NCBI GenBank assembly: GCA_016926695.1
Contig: JAFGOB010000126.1
Span: 1-35,543 of the forward strand
Direction: 5' to 3'
Source of the DNA: Dehalococcoidales bacterium
GTDB taxonomy: Bacteria > Chloroflexota > Dehalococcoidia > Dehalococcoidales > UBA3254
Length of the DNA stretch: 35,543 nucleotides
Both the position numbers and the translations under genes were made by a program. Below are positions 24,800 through 32,017 of the stretch, piece after piece. Every line of letters starts with the position of its first letter. Position 1 is the first letter of the stretch. The notes beneath the pieces are model-generated. The model made no database searches. It was not told where the DNA came from and saw nothing but the letters and a program-made list of their open reading frames with translations.

Positions 24800-25138
24800 T
24801 TAATAGTTGCTGACCACCAGCATGGTCACTGGTTTATTGGTCTTATTGATAATTTCCCGGCCTTCATTGGGGGTCAGGTAGAGAGAGTCCATGGGTCCCA
24901 GGGTGACCTCTTCAGTCTTGTTGCGGACGGTGAGTTCGCCCTCCAGGACCACGTAGACCTTCTCATTGGGGTTGTCCTCATAGGCCCACTCGGCCCCGCC
25001 ACCAGGCAGGAAATAAGACAGTCCCACCCAGAACTTCTGAATACCGGTCTCATCTTTCCCCTGGAGACGCATAGCGGTCATATTGAAATGATTGGCCGCG
25101 GCATAAGGTTTGACCTGTGATAAACTGACCTTTTTCAT
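24800..25138 (-). CDS. Small cupin-fold protein lacking the usual metal histidines
   Basis: A 112-residue single-domain cupin. The first cupin motif reads PGGGAEWAYEDNPNEK followed by VYVVLEGELTV, so the glycine and glutamate framework is kept but the HxH metal ligands are absent. The second motif (GPMDSLYLTPNEGREIIN) also lacks its histidine. It may bind an organic ligand instead of catalysing metal chemistry, or serve as a sensor or accessory protein. It sits between the cyclase-family gene and the HAD gene in the putative phloroglucinol operon. AAGGAG lies before the ATG. Confidence 0.8.
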   Translation of the reverse strand: MKKVSLSQVKPYAAANHFNMTAMRLQGKDETGIQKFWVGLSYFLPGGGAEWAYEDNPNEKVYVVLEGELTVRNKTEEVTLGPMDSLYLTPNEGREIINKTNKPVTMLVVSNY

Positions 25139-25212
25139 GTTGTACTCCTTGCTTGGTTGTCATTCCACGGTGTATAGTACGCCCCTTTCATCACTCTGAG
25201 AACTGACAACTT

Positions 25213-25224
25213 GTTACGTGTAAC
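25213..25224. promoter_or_regulatory. Palindrome upstream of the cupin gene
   Basis: GTTAC-GT-GTAAC in the 123-nt gap between the cyclase-family and cupin genes. A possible operator or hairpin. I could not find a convincing promoter beside it. Confidence 0.25.
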
Positions 25225-25261
25225 TAAAATAATTTCCGGGCACTATGAATAAATTTTTTCC

Positions 25262-26200
25262 CTAGATACACCCATACTTGTAGAACCGGTCGGGAGCCCC
25301 GGTCAAATCGTTTTCATCTATCTCCGCCACACAGCGAACCATGGTGCCGTCGCCCATATACCAGCGGAGGGGAAAGCACCAGAACTGGAAGCGTTTGCCA
25401 ACCACTTTCTCCAGGTCACCACCCAGGTTCTCGACACCAACAATGCCGTTGCCCATCATGTACTTATGGCAGGGTTCCCAGGTTCCCCATTCGCCGGCCT
25501 TCTCCAGCTTGCCATACTCTTGCATATACTTATCGATGCCGAATACCTTGATGAATACTTCGCGGTCAAACCAGGCATAAGCCTCTTCCCCATATTGATC
25601 GATATACTCCTGGGTGATTGGGCGTCCGGTCCTGCCAAGGAGGTTCATCCGGGTAGGACCGTTATTGCCCATAGCGGTGTGCAGAGGGTGATCCAGCGCC
25701 TGCATGTCCATGGCCACACATTTGGGATGGTACCTCTCAATCCACTGTCCTGCTCGCAGACCGGTACCAGGTGAATAATGAAAATAGTCCTTGCTGTCAT
25801 CATACAGCAGGTGGGTACCGGTGCGGAGACAAAGGACCATGCCATTTCTCAACTCTTTGGGATCGAAATTAGCCCGTTTACAGGCCTCATCAAGGTGCTT
25901 ATCGGTAATAAGTTCCCAGGCTTTCACCTTAACATCCAGGCAGATAGCCGGCCCGCAGTAGGCGTCGACAGGAAGTTCGTGAGTATACCTGGCACGTTTG
26001 CCTTCAAAATCACGCTCCATGACATGACGCGGGGAGTCGGCATGAGTCCCGGCATGCATAACCACACTCACTTTCTGGCTGAGAACACCGGACTTCGCTT
26101 GATTATGCATGGTATCGATCACCGGCTTGGAAAAATAGGGCCAGAGTGGAATGTCAGCGCCAAACGGATGGCTGAGATCAACGAATACTTTCTTTGTCAT
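25262..26200 (-). CDS. Cyclase-family metal hydrolase; candidate dihydrophloroglucinol cyclohydrolase
   Basis: A 312-residue protein of the cyclase family (PF04199, kynurenine-formamidase-like). The metal motif HAGTHADSPRH is at residues 49-59, preceded by DLSHPFGADIPLWP. Members hydrolyse amides, lactones or ring C-C bonds using Mn, Zn or Fe. It is longer than kynurenine formamidase (about 210 residues), with extra C-terminal sequence. Between an SDR and a HAD/BKACE pair, the most economical role is hydrolytic opening of dihydrophloroglucinol to 3-hydroxy-5-oxohexanoate. I recall that the C. scatologenes enzyme for this step is of this family, but cannot check it here. AAAGGAT lies 8 nt before the ATG. 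Confidence 0.8.
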   Translation of the reverse strand: MTKKVFVDLSHPFGADIPLWPYFSKPVIDTMHNQAKSGVLSQKVSVVMHAGTHADSPRHVMERDFEGKRARYTHELPVDAYCGPAICLDVKVKAWELITDKHLDEACKRANFDPKELRNGMVLCLRTGTHLLYDDSKDYFHYSPGTGLRAGQWIERYHPKCVAMDMQALDHPLHTAMGNNGPTRMNLLGRTGRPITQEYIDQYGEEAYAWFDREVFIKVFGIDKYMQEYGKLEKAGEWGTWEPCHKYMMGNGIVGVENLGGDLEKVVGKRFQFWCFPLRWYMGDGTMVRCVAEIDENDLTGAPDRFYKYGCI

Positions 26201-26410
26201 TTCTATTTATCCTTTAAAAAGTAATTCTTAATATTTCTTTTCCATTTCCCGGCACTAAATACTTGACCAATTTTAGTGAATTTTTTCAGGAGTTTCGCGA
26301 TTCAAATCCCTTCCTCCAGATTTTTCGGCGCCCTTCTGGAGAGGGAATACGGGTTCCTCCGTAATGATACCAAACGCGTAAGGTCTATTATTTTAAGATT
26401 ATTTCCTTTT
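26201..26410. other. Gap between the SDR and cyclase genes with a hairpin
   Basis: 210 nt inside the minus gene set. A hairpin CTCCAGA/TCTGGAG (26314-26320/26335-26341), extended by CCCT/AGGG after a 2-nt bulge, may partly end or process the transcript after the SDR gene. No T-run follows on the minus strand. Confidence 0.35.
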
Positions 26411-27175
26411 TTACCAGCAAGTGACGCCGCCATCGATGTAAAGGATTTGACCGGTGATATAACTGGAAGCTTCCGAAGCAAAAAAGATGGTTGCTCCTAC
26501 GGTATCCTCAGGCTGGGCGAATTTCCCCATCGGAATGCGGGAGAGGAACCGGTTGGCAAATTCCGGATTGGCCAGAGCGTTTCGGGTGAGATCAGTTACC
26601 ACTATGGTGGGAGCGATAACGTTGACCCGCACATTATGCTTCGCCCATTCACAGGCCAGGTCCTTAGAAAGTGTATTCAAGGCCCCCTTGCTGGCGCAAT
26701 AGGCCGCATAATCAGAAGGCCACCCATACTCTCCTCTCACCGACGATACATTGATGATGCTCCCCGATTTCTGCTGTATCATCTGCCTCCCGACTGCCTG
26801 GCAGACGATAAAGGCGCCGGCAGTATTGATGTCAATCACCTTACGGAAGTCGGCGATGGGGAAGGCTTCAGCGGGTTTCCGGATAGCCATTCCGGCCGCA
26901 TTGACCAGAATATCAATCCGCGGTCCATGCTGCATGAGGGTATTGACCATATTGGCCACGGAAGCTTCATCGGTAATATCGACTCCCACTACAAAGGACT
27001 TGCCGCCTTTGGCCTCGATCTCTTTGGCTGCGGCCTTCAGGGCATCCAGGTTACGGCTGGCTACAGCTACATCAGCCCCGGCTTCCGCCAATCCCAGGGC
27101 GATGGCTTTGCCCAGCCCGCCATGTCCGCCCACCACCAGCGCCACCTTAGCGGTTAGATCAAATTGCTTGTACAT
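26411..27175 (-). CDS. Short-chain dehydrogenase/reductase; candidate phloroglucinol reductase
   Basis: A 254-residue classical SDR. The cofactor loop is VGGHGGLG (15-22), Arg41 after beta-2 (ASRNLDA) indicates NADP(H), NAAG is at 92-95, catalytic serine at 144/145, and Tyr159-x3-Lys163. The C-terminus GQILYIDGGVTCW is typical. Phloroglucinol reductase, which makes dihydrophloroglucinol with NADPH, is an SDR, and this gene heads a set with the later enzymes of that pathway. Other SDR roles (FabG, gluconate 5-dehydrogenase-like) cannot be excluded from sequence alone. It is the promoter-proximal gene, divergent from iclR, with GAGGTG just before the ATG. Confidence 0.85.
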   Translation of the reverse strand: MYKQFDLTAKVALVVGGHGGLGKAIALGLAEAGADVAVASRNLDALKAAAKEIEAKGGKSFVVGVDITDEASVANMVNTLMQHGPRIDILVNAAGMAIRKPAEAFPIADFRKVIDINTAGAFIVCQAVGRQMIQQKSGSIINVSSVRGEYGWPSDYAAYCASKGALNTLSKDLACEWAKHNVRVNVIAPTIVVTDLTRNALANPEFANRFLSRIPMGKFAQPEDTVGATIFFASEASSYITGQILYIDGGVTCW

Positions 27176-27207
27176 ACTTCACCTCTTTTATCTATTGGAT
27201 ATCTTGC

Positions 27208-27224
27208 AATATGTGAAACATATT
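27208..27224. promoter_or_regulatory. IclR-type operator candidate A
   Basis: AATATGT-GAA-ACATATT, a perfect 7+3+7 palindrome. It sits about 10-25 nt downstream of the predicted start of the minus (SDR) transcript, where a bound repressor would block elongation. It has the same GAA centre and arm size as operator B at 27398. Confidence 0.55.
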
Positions 27225-27239
27225 TTTATATTTTGGTAT

Positions 27240-27268
27240 ATATTAGCGTTTTTACCGGTTATCGTCAA
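27240..27268 (-). promoter_or_regulatory. Promoter of the SDR-cyclase-cupin-HAD-BKACE gene set
   Basis: On the minus strand TTGACG (27268-27263), 17-nt spacer, TAATAT (27245-27240). Start of transcription is expected near 27233, a leader of about 58 nt containing operator A. Confidence 0.5.
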
Positions 27269-27372
27269 TATTTTCATGCCCGGAACAGGCAGCCAACCGG
27301 AATAGACACAAATTCAACCTGTAAAACATAAAATCAATAACAAAATTCATTCACCAAATGAAAAGAAAAGTA

Positions 27373-27402
27373 TTGACAAGTACAATTTTTGTGTTTTACA
27401 AT
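27373..27402 (+). promoter_or_regulatory. Promoter of the iclR-family gene
   Basis: Perfect TTGACA (27373-27378), 18-nt spacer, TACAAT (27397-27402). The -10 box lies within operator B, which indicates autoregulation. Only about 30 nt separate the expected start from the ATG, and there is no clear Shine-Dalgarno site. Confidence 0.55.
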
Positions 27403-27414
27403 ATGAAATATTGT
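27398..27414. promoter_or_regulatory. IclR-type operator candidate B
   Basis: ACAATAT-GAA-ATATTGT, a perfect 7+3+7 palindrome overlapping the iclR -10 box. A third, degenerate copy follows at about 27416-27434 (TTGCAACATGTGAGATATTA), resembling TTGCAATATGTGAAACATAT at 27204-27223 around operator A. Confidence 0.55.
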
Positions 27415-27437
27415 TGCAACATGTGAGATATTAGATT

Positions 27438-28190
27438 ATGATGAAGTCACTTGCTAAAGCACTGGATATTCTGGAAATATTTCTGGACGCCAAAGAAGAA
27501 ATGGGTATATCGGATATTGCCAGAATCAGCGGACTAAATAAAGCCACTGTTAGCCGTATTGCCAACTATTTAGCTACCCGAAATTACTTGGTCCAGTCCG
27601 AAAAAAGGGGGAAGTATTTCCTCGGTACTCAATTTTTGGTTTTCAGTAGAGTAATCAAGGACCGGATAAAGATAAGAGACGTAGCCATGCCCTATCTAGC
27701 TAAACTTTGCAAATTGGTCGATGAGTCTATCGTTCTGGTCATCTGGGACGGAAAAAAAGCTATCAACATCGATTCAGTTCAATCAGCACAATCTTTAAGA
27801 ATAATCCCTGACGAAAGCGGACAAATACCGCTACATTGCACAGGCACCGGGAAAATATTTCTTGCCCAAATGACAGATAAAGAACTGGAAACGTACTTCA
27901 GTACTAATGAGATGAGTGCATATACAACGAACACAATAACCAGTCTAAAACAATTAAAAACACACCTTTTAACAATTGTGGATGAAGGTGTTGGTTACGA
28001 TGATGAAGAATACAAATTCGGCGTCAGGAATGTAGCCTCCGGTATTAAAGATGTGGAAGGCAGGTTAATTGCTGCAATAGGTGTTTTGGCGCCTTCTATT
28101 CGATTAACTCGATCCAAGATGATAGAGATCGCACCGGAGGTGAAGAGATGTGCAATGGAGATATCCAGAGAACTGGGATACAAAGAATAG
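27438..28190 (+). CDS. IclR-family transcriptional regulator
   Basis: A 250-residue regulator. The winged helix-turn-helix is in residues 1 to about 65 (MGISDIARISGLNKATVSRI) and the effector-binding domain follows, with the family hallmark IPLHCTGTGKIFLAQM and a late GYDDEEYKFGVRNVASGI. IclR proteins sense small organic acids or aromatic metabolites and often control aromatic degradation operons, acting as repressors or activators. The gene is divergent from the SDR-BKACE set and heads the plus-strand uptake and hydrolase genes. The palindromes in the shared promoter region are its likely binding sites. Two ATGs (27438, 27441) are possible starts. The gene is more AT-rich than the genes to its left. 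Confidence 0.92.
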   Translation: MMKSLAKALDILEIFLDAKEEMGISDIARISGLNKATVSRIANYLATRNYLVQSEKRGKYFLGTQFLVFSRVIKDRIKIRDVAMPYLAKLCKLVDESIVLVIWDGKKAINIDSVQSAQSLRIIPDESGQIPLHCTGTGKIFLAQMTDKELETYFSTNEMSAYTTNTITSLKQLKTHLLTIVDEGVGYDDEEYKFGVRNVASGIKDVEGRLIAAIGVLAPSIRLTRSKMIEIAPEVKRCAMEISRELGYKE

Positions 28191-28256
28191 ACCGCATACG
28201 TTGATGCAGGAACAGCCATAATAGTTCATTATCAATCAAAAAGAGAGGTAGTAAAT

Positions 28257-29165
28257 ATGAAAGTTTTAGGTTTAAGCGCGGGCAGACCAATGGGAAACTC
28301 GGAAATACTTCTCAAAGAAGCCCTTTTGGGGGCTGAAGAACATGGCGCTGAGGGTGAGATGATTCGCCTTCAGGATCTGAGTATCAAGCCCTGCACAGGT
28401 TGTGAGGCATGTACCGTTTCTCGTCTGAAAACTGGCGCTAATAAAGGTTGCATTATTAAGAATGACCACTATCCCTTCCTCCTGGATAAAATGGCGGAAT
28501 CAGACGGAATAATCCTCAGTTTCCCGTCATACTGTTTCAGACCGCCCGGATTGGTCATGAACATAAAGGATAGGTCGGCAGGAATCGGAGACAGCTATTT
28601 TAAAAAAGCAGCCCAAAAACCCAAAGTCGGAGCTACTATTGCGGTTGCAGGTTTCACCGGCATCAGCTTAATGCGGACAATGACGAATTATAGTTTTCCG
28701 CCCGGAGTTAAGCTTATTGACCAGATGATGGTGACTCACACATCCAGGCCAGGGCAGGTCTTGTTGAATGATGAAGCCATAGCCAGAGCCAAAAAACTAG
28801 GCGGTAATTTGAGCCTGGCAATGAAAGTACCTTTTGAGGAAGCCAGGTATGTAGGTGAAGAATACGGAGGTTGTCCCATCTGCCATTCGGATTTGCTCTG
28901 GGTCCAGGGAAAATATGTACAGTGTCCAACCTGTTATATCAAGGGAACTGTAGAAATAAAAGGGGACACAATAAGGTTTGTCTTTGAGGAAAAGGAGAAG
29001 CAGATATCGTGGCATGGAAAACCCGGGTTTTCCAAGGAACATGATGATGCTTTAAGACGCAATCAACAAATTATGGACGAAAATCGGCAGGAGATTAATG
29101 ATAAGTCACAAAAATATCGAGCCTACAACAAGATTATCGCCCCACCTCCATTGAAGGAGAACTAG
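28257..29165 (+). CDS. Flavodoxin-fold Fe-S flavoprotein with C-terminal zinc-ribbon-like extension
   Basis: A 302-residue protein. Residues 1 to about 190 form an FMN reductase/flavodoxin-like domain (MKVLGLSAGRPMGNSE) with Cys46, Cys49, Cys52 and Cys65, resembling the compact 4Fe-4S site of archaeal and clostridial iron-sulfur flavoproteins. A second set, Cys206-x2-Cys209 and Cys223-x2-Cys226, sits on a short hairpin (CPICHSDLL, CPTCYIKG) like a rubredoxin or zinc ribbon. The tail is charged and helical. It could move electrons between NAD(P)H or ferredoxin and a partner reductase, or reduce an aromatic/enone substrate directly. GAGAGG precedes the ATG; the next gene follows after 38 nt. 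Confidence 0.78.
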   Translation: MKVLGLSAGRPMGNSEILLKEALLGAEEHGAEGEMIRLQDLSIKPCTGCEACTVSRLKTGANKGCIIKNDHYPFLLDKMAESDGIILSFPSYCFRPPGLVMNIKDRSAGIGDSYFKKAAQKPKVGATIAVAGFTGISLMRTMTNYSFPPGVKLIDQMMVTHTSRPGQVLLNDEAIARAKKLGGNLSLAMKVPFEEARYVGEEYGGCPICHSDLLWVQGKYVQCPTCYIKGTVEIKGDTIRFVFEEKEKQISWHGKPGFSKEHDDALRRNQQIMDENRQEINDKSQKYRAYNKIIAPPPLKEN

Positions 29166-29203
29166 AAATCCATAACTGTCGAAAGAGAAAAGGAGCAAAA
29201 GCA

Positions 29204-30829
29204 ATGAAAAAATTACTTTCACTCACTTCAGCAGTTATACTGTTACTGGTATTCGCCGTTATTCTGGGCGGTTGTCAAGCCGCTACCCAAACAACTTCCC
29301 CAAAACCTGCCCAAGCCGCTACGCAAACAGCTTCTCCAAAACCTGCCCAAACAACAACGGCAGGAACGCCCGCCAAACAAACCGGCGGCAAGCTGGTGAT
29401 GCTTCAAACTACTGAACTAAATTCCTTCTATAACGCAGAGCAATCTGGTCCTGAGGATGGAATGCAATCCAGACCTGCTACAGAGACTTTGTTGGTATAT
29501 CAAAAAGATGGTACCTTTAAACCCTGGCTAGCCGAGGAAATTATTGAAGATGCCCAATCCAAAACTATTACCGTAAAAGTAAGAAAAAATGTGAAATTTC
29601 ATGACGGTACGAACCTGGATGCAGCCGCAGTGAAGTGGAACCTGGAACAATTGGCTAAGACGCCACGTTTTGCCCCTGACTATAAGAATGTCACCTCTAT
29701 GGAGGTAAAAGATGACTATACTTTGCTATTAAACTTTTCCCAATGGAATAGCTATTTTTTAAGTACGTGGATCGGTCAAAATATCATATCGCCTACTGCA
29801 TTCAGCAAAAACGGTCTTGAATGGTGTCGAACTCATGTCGTAGGTACAGGTCCTTTTAAACTCGTTAGCTATGAACGGGACGTAAAAAAGGTATTCGAAC
29901 GGAATGATGACTACTGGCGGGGAAAACCTAATCTGGATAGCATAGAAATAGCGATAGTTCCCGACCCGACGGTTCAGGTATCAATGCTGCTCGGCGGACA
30001 GGCAGACCTGATCAATGGAGTGACATTCTCCGATGCCGAAGAATTCAAGAATAATCCTGATTTCGTGGTCAGTCAGTCCATTGTAAATAAGGGTGTGAGT
30101 TTCCTCGCTCCTAATAGTATTGATCCGGAATCACCATTTGCGAAACTGGAAGTACGCCAGGCGATTTCGTATGCCCTGGAAAAAGAGAAAATGCTGAATG
30201 CCATCTATAAAGGCTATGGTAATCCTGCAAATCAATTAGCCCACGAGGGCATCTGGTGCTACAACCCATCTGTTGCCGGATATCCATATAACCCCGAAAA
30301 AGCTAAAGAATTACTGCAAAAAGCGGGATACGGCAATGGATTCTCTACCAAACTTTTCTCCAGGAATGAAGCAGATACCGTTGCCCTGGACACTGCTATC
30401 GCAGATTATCTGTCAAAAATAGGTATTAATGTAGAGATCAACGCAGTCAATCAAGGCCAATATATGACCTTGATGATAATGCAGGGATGGCCTGAAGGGA
30501 TGCTCCTGGGTTCTGTCCAGGCATACCCGGATGCCCAGCTATTGATGAAAGATCTTTCTTCTTTAGGGCACGTCGGCTTTAGCAAGAGTTTGGCTCATTT
30601 TGATGACCTTGATGAGAAGGTGTCGGAGGCGATACAAGCGCCTGATTTCAACTCGAAAAGAGATATTGTGCAGCAGTTGCAAACCATGTTTATTGATAAA
30701 TATGCCCTTGTCACGCCAATCGTCACATCTGGAAGCAAATACTTAAAGTCTGCCAGGCTCCACGATGATTACGTTTGCGTAGTTTACGAACAACCAGATA
30801 CATTTGGCGATGCCTGGAAGGAGAAATAG
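29204..30829 (+). CDS. ABC transporter substrate-binding lipoprotein, family 5 (second)
   Basis: A 541-residue lipoprotein with lipobox LGGC (Cys24) and a linker built from a 12-residue tandem repeat (ATQTTSPKPAQA, then ATQTASPKPAQT). The SBP_bac_5 core runs from TGGKLVMLQT onward, with PWLAEEIIEDAQSKTITVKV, KFHDGTNLDAAAVKWNL and GTGPFKLVSY. It is clearly related to the first binding protein but divergent enough to bind another ligand. Position among Fe-S flavoprotein, permease and PhlG-like genes suggests a (poly)phenolic or acyl-phloroglucinol ligand; this is inference. AAGGAG lies 9 nt before the ATG. A long hairpin follows the gene. Confidence 0.92.
   Translation: MKKLLSLTSAVILLLVFAVILGGCQAATQTTSPKPAQAATQTASPKPAQTTTAGTPAKQTGGKLVMLQTTELNSFYNAEQSGPEDGMQSRPATETLLVYQKDGTFKPWLAEEIIEDAQSKTITVKVRKNVKFHDGTNLDAAAVKWNLEQLAKTPRFAPDYKNVTSMEVKDDYTLLLNFSQWNSYFLSTWIGQNIISPTAFSKNGLEWCRTHVVGTGPFKLVSYERDVKKVFERNDDYWRGKPNLDSIEIAIVPDPTVQVSMLLGGQADLINGVTFSDAEEFKNNPDFVVSQSIVNKGVSFLAPNSIDPESPFAKLEVRQAISYALEKEKMLNAIYKGYGNPANQLAHEGIWCYNPSVAGYPYNPEKAKELLQKAGYGNGFSTKLFSRNEADTVALDTAIADYLSKIGINVEINAVNQGQYMTLMIMQGWPEGMLLGSVQAYPDAQLLMKDLSSLGHVGFSKSLAHFDDLDEKVSEAIQAPDFNSKRDIVQQLQTMFIDKYALVTPIVTSGSKYLKSARLHDDYVCVVYEQPDTFGDAWKEK
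29276..29347 (+). repeat. Two tandem 36-bp repeats in the lipoprotein linker
   Basis: Units 29276-29311 and 29312-29347 differ at only about three bases and encode a Ser/Thr/Pro/Ala-rich spacer between the lipid anchor and the binding domain. Linker length may vary between strains by slippage. Confidence 0.75.
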
Positions 30830-30846
30830 CCTAAATACGTGAAGAT

Positions 30847-30889
30847 CCGGGTACTTTTTCTGCCACTTATATAAGGGAGAAGTACCCGG
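30847..30889 (+). terminator. Strong intra-operon hairpin after the second binding-protein gene
   Basis: CCGGGTACTT/AAGTACCCGG (30847-30856/30880-30889), extendable inward to 14 pairs with two G-T pairs. It lies 17 nt after the stop codon. No long T-run follows, so it may stabilise the upstream mRNA or partly terminate, giving more binding protein than permease. Confidence 0.55.
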
Positions 30890-31036
30890 TATCTATATAT
30901 CGCAGAAGTTTCTCAAAAAATAACAGTGCAGGTAGCGTTCTCGAATAATTTGCATTATTGAGGTTTGTCAAGACGAAAATGTGTCTGGTTATGCCTGGAG
31001 CAGGCGTTGGATTGGTTAAATTCTAGGGACTGAGAC

Positions 31037-31981
31037 ATGATAAGGTTCATAATAAGCAGACTGATTCAAACTGTTATTATTCTTTTTATTATTACATTAA
31101 TTACCTTTGCCTTGATCCAGATAGTACCGGGAGATCCTGCGCTGACGATACTGGGTGTAAATGCTACACCAGAGCAAGTTAATAAACTCAAACATGAAAT
31201 GTGGCTTGATAGGCCGATACTGATTCAGTATGGACACTGGCTGGACAATATTTTCCACGGTGATTTCGGGGAATCTGTTATTTTCCACGAAAAAGTAACC
31301 GAACTTATCGCCACACGCCTGCCTGTTACCGCCTATTTGTCCGTGCTGACCCTCATAATCAGCATTATTCCGGGAATACTGGCGGGGATAATCGCCGCAC
31401 TCAGACGGGGCAGTAATATTGATTCTCTGATTAGTTTGTTCGCCAATATGGGTGTGGCTGTTCCACAGTTCTGGCTGGGTATACTGGGAATATACATACT
31501 GGGTCTAATATTTGGCTGGTTGCCCATGCAGGGTTTTACCTGGCCCACAGATAATTTATGGTTGAGTATCAAACAGTCGATTATGCCAATTATTTGTTTG
31601 GCTATTCCGGGTTTAGCCGTGATAGCACGCCAGACCAGGTCAAGTATGTTGGAAATTATCCAGCAGGACTATATTCGTACTGCCTGGTCCAAGGGTCTGG
31701 CAGAGAAGGCTGTGATTCTGAAGCACGCCTTAAAAAACGCACTAATACCAGTGGTCACCCTGATAGGGATACAGGTACGCTTCCTTATAGGAGGTTCTGT
31801 AATTGTTGAAACCGTATTCGGCATCCCGGGGATGGGCAGACTACTCGTCCGGGCATCCTTCGATAAGGATTTCCTCATCGTCCAAGCAGGTGTTCTGGTA
31901 ATCGGAGCTCTGGTATGCCTGGTAAATTTGCTGGTTGATATTTCATATGGCTGGATTGATCCCAGAATAAAATATGAATAG
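31037..31981 (+). CDS. ABC transporter permease, DppB/OppB-like (second system)
   Basis: A 314-residue permease with RLIQTVIILFIITLITFALI, VPGDPALTILG, HGDFGESV, the EAA loop WSKGLAEKAVILKHALKNAL and the end GWIDPRIKYE, parallel in every landmark to the DppB-like protein at 15092-16048. It follows the binding-protein gene after 207 nt that hold a hairpin and a small dyad (30940-30962). Shine-Dalgarno is weak. Confidence 0.93.
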   Translation: MIRFIISRLIQTVIILFIITLITFALIQIVPGDPALTILGVNATPEQVNKLKHEMWLDRPILIQYGHWLDNIFHGDFGESVIFHEKVTELIATRLPVTAYLSVLTLIISIIPGILAGIIAALRRGSNIDSLISLFANMGVAVPQFWLGILGIYILGLIFGWLPMQGFTWPTDNLWLSIKQSIMPIICLAIPGLAVIARQTRSSMLEIIQQDYIRTAWSKGLAEKAVILKHALKNALIPVVTLIGIQVRFLIGGSVIVETVFGIPGMGRLLVRASFDKDFLIVQAGVLVIGALVCLVNLLVDISYGWIDPRIKYE

Positions 31982-32017
31982 CTGGGTTAAATTATTTTTT
32001 TTACGTTATGAGCGATT

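Noticed and set aside
26276..27157. A 293-codon open frame on the plus strand
   Set aside because: It lies antisense over the SDR gene, which has full catalytic motifs and a ribosome binding site; the plus-strand translation resembles no family.
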